A stretch of DNA of 16,559 nt from Conidiobolus incongruus B7586. Taxonomy: Eukaryota > Entomophthoromycota > Entomophthoromycetes > Entomophthorales > Conidiobolaceae. Both the position numbers and the translations under genes were made by a program. Shown here one piece after another: positions 10,340 through 16,559 of this stretch; the stretch's first letter is position 1; each line of letters begins with the position of its first letter. Under the pieces are notes generated by a model that saw nothing but the letters and a program-made list of their open reading frames with translations, had not been told where the DNA came from and did no database searches. The DNA is taken from positions 1-16,559 of the forward strand of contig JNEM01008225.1 in the NCBI GenBank assembly GCA_000697335.1, written 5' to 3'.

Positions 10340-11410
10340 TTAACCACCTCTTTTAGATTCCAATAGGGATTTAAGTTTAATTATTGTAGAATCACAGTTT
10401 TTATCTTCATTAAGTGTACCAATTAATCGATTGTGGCCAAGTGTCAATATTAAATAACACTTATATTTCCAATATATTCCAGTATGTTGATTAGAGGCTA
10501 TTTGAATACTTTCTAATTGATTAATTTCGTCTTTTAAATTCAATTTCAATTTTGATTGAATTCCTCTGATACAGCTAAAATATCCTGACCATAAACATTC
10601 ATTCGTTAGATACACCCTTAATAAATTATAATAACAATCCAACAACTTCCTTAACATAGTGCAATCATCATTATAAAACCTAATGCAATTCCCATTAATC
10701 CAATTCCAACCACCCAATTCACTGGGATTCCCCTTCAATAAACTCACAAAATCTTCAAATATTGTTTGAAATTCCTGAAGGTTGAAATCGAGTTGTAATA
10801 GATGATTCCAGATGTAATAATTGCGAGAGTTTTGTCTGAGGAATTTTAGTACCTGATAGAATTCTTGAATTTTGGTAGTGGTATTGGTTTGTTTTAATCG
10901 GGTAAGTTTAAGTCTAAAAATGAAATGAATGACAGATGATTATATTATTGTGTTGGGTATTTACCTATAATACCACAATTGACTAATTTTACCACCAATA
11001 TTAGAATTTAATATCAAAAAATTTAATTTTAATTCATTATCAATATCTAATACACCTCGTAATAATAATTGATTCCTATATCTCAGTTAAATAATATAAT
11101 TAATAAAATATATGAATTTTTACCTTATAATCCAATTGGGATACCATCCAGGATTTACAATCATCATACAAGTTGAAAATTTCTTTAACTCGTCACCATT
11201 CAGTTTATCTTTTGATAATAATTTAATTAACAAATAATGAAACAGCTTTTTCATTATTTCATAGGATATTCCCAAATGATTCTCTTGAAATATGAAAGGA
11301 AAATAATCATTTTGGGATAGTTGTGAATCATGGTGAATAAATTCTATAGATTTTAGATTGTTTAGGCTTTGGGTTATTATAGTATAGAGGAGATTAATTT
11401 CTGTTTCCAT
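10340..11410 (-). CDS. PTAR1: PTAR1-like protein prenyltransferase alpha-subunit repeat protein, three exons (323 aa)
   Basis: The exons on the minus strand are 11410-11124, 11075-10965 and 10913-10340. The phases join cleanly (287, 111 and 574 nt), giving 323 codons and a TAA stop. Human PTAR1 pairs with the Rab geranylgeranyltransferase beta subunit to form GGTase-III, which prenylates FBXL2 and Ykt6. The match is clear at the N-terminus: ENHLGI at 43-48 (human ENKLGV), LLIKLL, LNGDEL at 70-75 (human LNRDEL) and NPGWYPNWIIR at 86-96 (human NPDFTTAWNVR). Later prenyltransferase-alpha repeats show LWYYRR near 129-134 (human TWIHRRW), YIWNHLLQLD near 166-175, WNWINGN, and ECLWSGYFSCI near the end. 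The human protein is about 400 residues, so this one is compact. The ATG at 11410 is preceded by in-frame stops. The other prenyltransferase alpha subunits (FTase, RabGGTase) fit the N-terminus less well. Confidence 0.85.
10914..10964 (-). other. Intron 2 of the PTAR1-like gene (51 bp)
   Basis: It begins GTAAAT directly after an AG and ends TTTTTAG. Removing it joins a phase-2 codon to make the Arg in LWYYRR and keeps the frame for 190 further codons. A poly-T stretch precedes the acceptor. Confidence 0.85.
11076..11123 (-). other. Intron 1 of the PTAR1-like gene (48 bp)
   Basis: The donor is AG|GTAAAA and the acceptor is ATATAG. A TTAACTGA stretch, which could serve as the branch site, lies about 10 bases before the acceptor. 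Without splicing, the frame stops at TAA in the donor itself. Splicing continues the prenyltransferase-like protein in phase 2, the same phase as intron 2. Confidence 0.85.
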
Positions 11411-12461
11411 TTATTTTATATTGATAAAATTTAAATTAACAGTCCTAAAAAGCTAAATGTGGAATGTTCTATTTAATAAATTTGAATTTTCACAAAATAT
11501 TATGGGATTTAATTCAAATTATATATCTATGATTGAAAAAATAACTAGAAAATTTTTCGCATTAAATATAGACTATTATACTTATAATAGCTTCAATCTC
11601 AAATACCTGCTTCTTTCACTTCGATATAATAATTATTAAATATTCTCTCTCTACATAAATACAATTTAACTTAATTTTCGACTTAATCTCAACATTTTAG
11701 TTGTTTATATAATTTTTCATTTTAATTCAGCAACACGAATTATATTGTGCTCAGAATTAGTATATTTGTTCAAAAAAAATAGTTTAATAAATATGGATAT
11801 AATTTAATTTGAAAAAAGAATGTTGCTATTATTTATTTAAATAAGCTTTTCCGGCAAACTTATATTAGTGTAGTAATCTTTTATTTTGTTAGATATCAAT
11901 AATACTAATTAAAAAACATAAATATAGGAGAAAATAAATTTTTAAAGCTTAATCAAGAAATCACCAGTGGTAAACAAGAGGTTATCATAAAATTAGAGGT
12001 AATTAAGGAGTTTTACCAGATATGGTGAAAATTCCTTATTGTAAATTGGGTTCTTTGAATAAAGTAAACATCTCACATCTTTTATAACTCAATATAATTT
12101 CTAATTATTATAAAAAAATTTATATATAAAATATTTTAGAAAAAAGTTAATTAGATGATAATCTTATATTAATGCTTTTGTTGACTTTTAGAGTTTCGAC
12201 TAAGTTTCTTTTAATATATAATAGAACCAACTAATTTATAAAATGGATAACTCTTAAAGTGAGTTTTATTTAATATGGCAATTATAGTTTTTTAAGTAAT
12301 TTATATAATTATCTTTAATTATCTATTATATTATTATAATTCAAAAGATGTAAAAAATAATTCATAATTAAATTATTGTAAATATAAATTCAACACTATA
12401 TTAAAAAATTTAATTACTATAATGATTTTTAAATATAGTCACTAGTTCTTTACTAAATTTT
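11411..12461. other. Upstream region of the PTAR1-like gene and AT-rich intergenic DNA
   Basis: The first part should contain the PTAR1-like promoter; no specific element stands out. A 60-codon plus-strand frame at 11457-11639 is not convincing as a gene. At 11942-12063 the composition is less AT-biased. Its minus strand reads as protein-like short segments (NPIYNKEFSPYLVKLLNYL, then FYDNLLFTTGDFLIKL) separated by one TAA, which might be a decayed exon. The remainder up to 12461 shows nothing. Confidence 0.4.
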
Positions 12462-12935
12462 AGGTTATAAAAATTTTTACCTTGGATTTAAAATAATGGG
12501 AAAATTTTTGATTTTTGATTTTTCAAACATATTATTAGTTTGAAATAACAAAATATAAATAAAACAATTAAAAGAATATATAGATTTAAGTTATATAAAT
12601 ATATATATAATAGCTCTTTTGATTCAAAATTTAACTTTTTAAAATTGATTTTTTAATTTAATTTAAAATAAATAATTTTTGTCAAAAGTTTTTATTTAAT
12701 TTTTTATAAAACTTAATCAAAAAATTTTAAAAATTATTTCAAATTTATATACAATTTTTAATAATAGAATAATATTTTAATAACCTATTAATTTTCAAAT
12801 TCACTATTATAAAGATAAAAGAAAAATTATCTAAAACTTAATAAAATCTGAATAACCAATTTTAATAATTATTTTTATAATTACTAATAAAGTTAAAAAA
12901 CATATCAGAAAAATTCATTTTATATTAATTAAATA
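12462..12935 (+). mobile_element. Decayed 5' part of a mariner element, homologous to the copy at 16131
   Basis: From an AGGTT at 12462 the sequence follows the better-kept mariner at the right end of the window, in the same orientation. Shared blocks include a long stretch around TCAAACATATTATTAGTTT near 12520-12540, the simple AT run, the ATCAAAAGT/GTCAAAAGT start region, and the segment near 12830-12862 that equals the last 30 bases of the window. Differences are mostly G or C in the good copy replaced by A or T here. No reading frame survives. After about 12862 the good copy is no longer available for comparison. The right limit is set by the start of LTR-like sequence near 12935. Confidence 0.7.
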
Positions 12936-13310
12936 ATTATTAAATCATTTTTATATTATTTATATAATTTTATTAACTTTAAATTATATAATTAATATAT
13001 ATTTTTAAAACTAAATTAATTATATATATGATATTAAATTATCTAATAAACTAGGCTCTTTTATTTTCTTTTATTTTTTATTTTTTGATATTATTTTTAA
13101 AATTAAAACTATATTTTATTGATATTATAATATATTAGGATTATCAAATATAAAATCAAATATATTACTGGCCTATTATTTAATAATTATTAATTAAACC
13201 TTGTTCTTATTTGCATATTATATTATTATATTCTATCTTATATTTTTTTATATTATATGTTCCTCTATTTAATAATATTTTTCATTGTTATTATATTTAT
13301 ATAGATTAAA
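12935..13310. mobile_element. Second, heavily decayed copy of the solo LTR (fossil)
   Basis: The sequence aligns with the LTR at 4544-4940 in the same orientation. An almost identical block runs from ATTAAATTATCTAATAAACTAG at about 13031-13052 (4653-4674 in the first copy), and weaker similarity extends to about 13310. It is broken and has become nearly pure A+T, so its terminal bases and any target duplication cannot be recognised, and the first 15 or so bases seem missing. It is clearly more decayed than the first copy. It sits directly after the mariner remnant, which suggests nesting. Confidence 0.65.
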
Positions 13311-14118
13311 AAAATATAAAATAAATACTTTATAGTTTAATTAAAGCTTAAAAAAAACTAAAATAGCTATTATTTATTATAACCTATCAAAATATAATTA
13401 ACAACAAGTTTTTATACTAAGCTATTGTAATTGATAAATTTTAAATTTTCTATATATAATCCTTAATTAAAATAAAAATCAGGATATTAAATTTAGTTAA
13501 ATTAGTCCTTTTTATAATTATTATAAATAAACATTTTATTAATTATTATAGTAAATTTTAATAATAATTATATTTTTATTTAATAGTTAAATTTATATTA
13601 TTTTTAAAATAAAACTATTTTTAATTAATATCCTTAATATGGTTTAATATAATCTATTATATTATAAGATAAATATAAAATATATAAAATTAAATTGAAA
13701 AAAAATCTAATTAATAATGTTTAAAAAAATACTATCTTTATTATATTATTTAAATTATTACTTATATGATAATAATTGTTTTAGCAATAAAAAAACTATC
13801 TTATAAAAAAGAATATTTTAGCAAGAAAATTAAAAAATTTTATAAAATATTAAATTTCAGTCTTTAATAAAAAGAACTATTTTTTAAGAATTAGAAGTTT
13901 ACCAAAAATATAGCAAAAAGTTATTAATAAAATAAGAGAGGAATATCTATATAATATACACCTATTTCTATATATTATATTTTAAAATATTTATTTTTTT
14001 ATTGCAAAAAATTCCTATTATGTAAATTACAAAGTAATATTTAAATATTGGTTGAAATATTTATTAAAATTAAATATTATTTTGAAATTAAATTAAAAAA
14101 TTAAATAATAATCACAGA
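13311..14118. other. Extreme AT block, probably more decayed repeat sequence
   Basis: Base composition remains extreme up to about 14050 and no frame or motif could be identified. It may hold the rest of the decayed mariner element, an internal remnant of the LTR element, or a third repeat. I could not align it with the available mariner or Tc1 sequence by eye. Confidence 0.4.
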
Positions 14119-14154
14119 TTTGTTAATGAATAAGTAACTAATTCATTTAACAAA
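14119..14154. repeat. Hairpin downstream of the second family gene
   Basis: TTTGTTAATGAAT at 14119-14131 pairs with ATTCATTTAACAAA at 14141-14154, with one bulged base and a 9-base loop. A second small palindrome, ATACTTGCATAAGTAT, follows at 14163-14178. The hairpin is about 150 bp past the stop of the minus-strand gene ending at 14306. That is close to the position of the hairpin after the other family gene, although the arm sequences differ. Confidence 0.45.
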
Positions 14155-14305
14155 GTTTTTTTATACTTGCATAAGTATATTTATTAATTGAATTATTAAA
14201 TTTTATTGAGTTATCAATAATGGTTAGTAATCTATAAAAAATGCTATATATTATTGTAAAATTACTTAATAGTTATTCATAGGATTTAAATTGGTATATA
14301 TTAGT

Positions 14306-15340
14306 TTATCTATTACTATGAGAAATGTCCATTTCAATATCTTCGGAGTTCGACGATCTGTAATTGAAAGTATTAGTTATATTACTCGAAAGTATGCTTG
14401 ATAAACAGTTGTTATTAGGATTGGGTGATAGAGTAGAATTGGAATGCAAAATAGGAATTTTAGTATGACTTGTTAATACAGGCATGTGAGAATGAAGCAC
14501 TGTATCAGTGAGAGGACGGTTATTAATATCAATATTGTGATTTGTCTTACAATCGATAGCAAGGGAGTTGACAATCTCATTTTCATAAGGCTTATAATCC
14601 AAGCTATTCATTGTATTTTGATAATCTGAGTTTATAGAATCGAATAAATTGGAATTAGTAATGTACATAGGACTAGTTACTAGAGTTTCGGACTGGTCAA
14701 TGTTATCATCCGAATTAGAGTCCAATACAAACAATTTATCAGAAGGATTTTGGTTCCCAAGGTTGACAGCAAAATCTTTAATCACTGGAACATTCTCAAA
14801 ATCTTTCCGCTTAATTGTTTTTCTTTCAATTTTACGTTTCTTAGACTCAATAATCTTCTCTAACCTTTCAATTTTGCATCTTACTCTAGCTTCACTAGCC
14901 TCATATTTCATTTTTAAATTATAACCCAACCCATCTGCAAACTTTTTAGCATCGTAATATAAATTATCCTTGAACCTTAGCCCATTATCGATCAAAAACT
15001 TCCTACTGAAAGCGTTGGCCACAATTGCGAAATAATTCACCTGATTTTCCTTTGGCACATTATCTAAACACTCTTGAACATTTCTCACAATAATTTTAAG
15101 TTTATCTTGATCTATAAAATCCTGAAACAAATCCAATAACAGTTGGCGATTATTCTTCCTTCTGAAATAGAACTTGAAAAACTCAAACTTATTATGTTTA
15201 ATGATATCACTTAATCTATCTTCAAACTGCCTCAAATATGTGTACTGCGTAGATTTTGGTAATTCGCTGAAGTTGCGCTCGGTTTGAGGTTGATAATGAG
15301 ATTGAGTCGCATCCATATGGTAGTAGGAAGTTGGATACAT
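14306..15340 (-). CDS. Second intact member of the unrecognised paralogous family (344 aa)
   Basis: The function is unknown. This intronless gene starts with ATG in an AAAAATG context and ends with TAG. Residues 23-146 are homologous to residues 15-138 of the 325-aa protein at 7520-8497. The shared landmarks are NFSE at 23, FEFFKFYFRRKNN at 52-64, QLLLDLFQDF, ECLDNVPKEN at 90-99, NYFAIVANAFS at 102-112, DAKKFADGLGYNLKMKY at 130-146. A Tyr/Gln/His-rich leader precedes the domain. Residues 147-180 are highly charged and basic (KIERLEKIIESKKRKIERK, then KRK), suggesting a short coiled coil plus nuclear localisation signal. From about 190 onward the protein is Asn/Ser/Thr/Asp-rich and probably disordered. 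The tail does not align with the paralogue, although composition and length agree. The two proteins share roughly one third of residues in the domain by eye, so the duplication is not recent. A nuclear, DNA-binding role is inferred only. Confidence 0.85.
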   Translation of the reverse strand: MYPTSYYHMDATQSHYQPQTERNFSELPKSTQYTYLRQFEDRLSDIIKHNKFEFFKFYFRRKNNRQLLLDLFQDFIDQDKLKIIVRNVQECLDNVPKENQVNYFAIVANAFSRKFLIDNGLRFKDNLYYDAKKFADGLGYNLKMKYEASEARVRCKIERLEKIIESKKRKIERKTIKRKDFENVPVIKDFAVNLGNQNPSDKLFVLDSNSDDNIDQSETLVTSPMYITNSNLFDSINSDYQNTMNSLDYKPYENEIVNSLAIDCKTNHNIDINNRPLTDTVLHSHMPVLTSHTKIPILHSNSTLSPNPNNNCLSSILSSNITNTFNYRSSNSEDIEMDISHSNR

Positions 15341-16130
15341 TTTTGTTTATATTAATTAAATATATAAAAATATTATTAAAAAAGCTGATCACATCACTTT
15401 ATACACCTTAAAGTTACGTAATAAAATTATGTTTTGAATAGATAATGAATTCATATCAAAAAAATTAAATTCAATCAAAATAGGAAATTTAATTGGTTCA
15501 TAATAGGAATCATCCGATCTAATTAAATTTTAATTTGAATTTTAAATAATCGAATATATCCTTTTGAAATTATTATAAAAAACTTATAAAACATTTAACA
15601 AAGATAAAATATGATAAAAAATTTTAAATATTAAATTAAAAAACTTTTACAAATCGAATATATAATAAGAACTACAATTAATATATAGAAGCTAAATTTG
15701 ATTGATGTTCAATTCTAAAATATTTATATAGCCATTGAATTGAATGTTCCAAATTATTGGATATTAATAAAGTTAATACACTTATCAAGAATACAATAAT
15801 TTACATTAAAAAATATTTGTCCATAAAACACTATATCAAAATAAATATTTAATAATTTTAAAGGTTTAATTACATCTATAGTAAAATGAAATAATTGAGA
15901 TGAGATGGATTAAAATTAATTTAATATAATAGAACTTATTTTTAAATAATATCAATGAACATACTTGTGCTAATATTAGGACTATATTTTTTTCATTATT
16001 AGTGATATTAGACGATATAAATATTTTTGCAAAGTTAAACCATTTAATTATAGTGCTTTTATTATTATGAATGATGTCAACTTTTTTAACAATGAATAAT
16101 ATTATTTTCATTCAAATTATTAATCATAAT
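15341..16130. other. Upstream region of the second family gene and AT-rich intergenic DNA
   Basis: The part next to 15340 should carry the promoter of the minus-strand family gene. It contains mixed-composition words such as TACGTAA near 15414 and a GATCGGATGATTCC stretch (minus strand) near 15505-15525. I could not match these to upstream sequence of the other family gene. The 81-codon minus-strand frame at 15866-16111 is Ile/Asn/Lys-rich and not convincing. Nothing else is recognised. Confidence 0.45.
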
Positions 16131-16559
16131 AGGTTTTTTTAGAAATAAAATTGGAGATATATTACCATGGAATTGAAGAAATGGGAAATTTTTTAATTTC
16201 CGATTTTTCAAACATATTATTAGTTTCAAATAAGCAAATATATACAAAACAAATAGGAAAATAAATAGTTTTGAATTATATATATATATATATATATATA
16301 ATAATTTTTTTGATTAAAAAATGAATTTTTTAAAATTAGTTGTTTAATTTAATCATGCTTAAACCAAATAGTAACCATCAAAAGTCTTTTATTTTAGTAT
16401 CAGTAAAACTTAACCACAAACCCTCTAAAATCATTCAAAATTTACAAACAGCTTTTGGTAATGAAGCATTATCTAAATCAACAATTTATCGCTGGGTAAA
16501 TTACTTTAAGGCTAGGAGAGAAACTACCCAAAACTTGCCAAAATCTGGAAGACCAATTT
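16131..16559 (+). mobile_element. mariner-like DNA transposon, 5' part, truncated by the window end
   Basis: The start is placed at AGGTTTTTTT, where similarity to the decayed copy at 12462 begins. A 5' untranslated region of about 220 bp includes a (TA)n run of about 12 units at 16277-16301. The transposase frame then opens at 16355 and is still open at the window edge. Base composition recovers to a coding-like level in the frame, unlike in the decayed relative. This copy therefore arrived later or escaped the mutation process. Its right half, second terminal repeat and intactness cannot be judged here. Confidence 0.7.
16355..16559 (+). CDS. mariner transposase, N-terminal part (68+ codons, runs off the window)
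   Basis: The visible 68 residues are the N-terminal DNA-binding part of a mariner-family transposase, which recognises the element's terminal repeats. The HTH_48-type pattern is clear. A first helix covers about residues 21-31 (KPSKIIQNLQ) and is followed by AFG at 33-35. The recognition region is LSKSTIYRWVNYF at 39-51, and SGRP at 64-67 is the motif typical of the end of the first helix-turn-helix. Animal mariners have the same order, for example the AFG...W...F...G.P signature of Mos1. There are no stops in the visible part. The ATG at 16355 is preceded by in-frame stops. The catalytic D,D(34)D domain would lie beyond the window. Whether the gene is complete is unknown. Confidence 0.8.
   Translation, partial: MLKPNSNHQKSFILVSVKLNHKPSKIIQNLQTAFGNEALSKSTIYRWVNYFKARRETTQNLPKSGRPI

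Noticed and set aside
11457-11639. 60-codon plus-strand frame upstream of the PTAR1-like gene.
   Set aside because: Composition is Asn/Tyr/Phe/Leu-rich as expected of AT-rich random sequence, there is no recognisable motif, and it lies in a promoter region.
14649-14924. 91-codon plus-strand frame.
   Set aside because: It lies wholly antisense to the 344-aa family gene and has no features of its own.
15866-16111. 81-codon minus-strand frame rich in Ile, Asn and Lys.
   Set aside because: The composition matches random AT-rich translation. It has apparent hydrophobic segments but no recognisable motif or supporting context.
1-16559. CRISPR arrays, bacterial operons, rRNA or tRNA genes.
   Set aside because: No regularly spaced repeats, ribosome-binding-site-linked gene runs or conserved RNA signatures were seen. 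Introns and eukaryotic transposons argue against a bacterial origin.

Overview
The window is very A+T-rich nuclear DNA from a eukaryote, most likely a fungus. The evidence for a eukaryote is a spliced gene with two tiny introns (48 and 51 bp), a broken gene for a mitochondrial iron-sulfur assembly factor, Tc1 and mariner transposons, and a solo LTR. A fungus is suggested by the very short introns, the small intronless genes, and repeat copies that have lost G and C by C-to-T and G-to-A changes in the manner of repeat-induced point mutation (RIP). I cannot name the species.

Layout. Positions 1-2150 are an extreme AT block holding a ruined Tc1-like element (about 53-1281) with both terminal inverted repeats still visible. 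Positions 1282-4150 hold nothing I can name. A possible broken small membrane-protein gene lies at 4157-4351 (-). A solo LTR with a perfect 5-bp target duplication lies at 4544-4940. A broken (6231-7260, +) and an intact (7520-8497, +) member of one unrecognised gene family stand in tandem. They are followed by a broken IBA57/CAF17-like gene (8802-9896, -) and an apparently intact three-exon PTAR1-like gene (10340-11410, -). A second extreme AT block (about 12460-14050) holds a ruined mariner copy and a ruined copy of the same LTR. A second intact member of the unrecognised family lies at 14306-15340 (-). The window ends inside a far better preserved mariner element (from about 16131).

How it fits together. 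The housekeeping genes are PTAR1 (prenyltransferase alpha-type subunit) and the dead IBA57 (mitochondrial Fe-S maturation). The striking content is a three-copy family in 9 kb, two copies intact and one decayed. These proteins have a conserved N-terminal domain of about 120 residues, a basic coiled-coil-like or nuclear-localisation-like stretch, and a long Ser/Thr/Asn-rich tail. Together with decayed transposons of different ages and decayed host genes, this looks like a fast-evolving, repeat-rich, possibly subtelomeric compartment in which an AT-driving mutation process has hit repeats and perhaps neighbouring genes.
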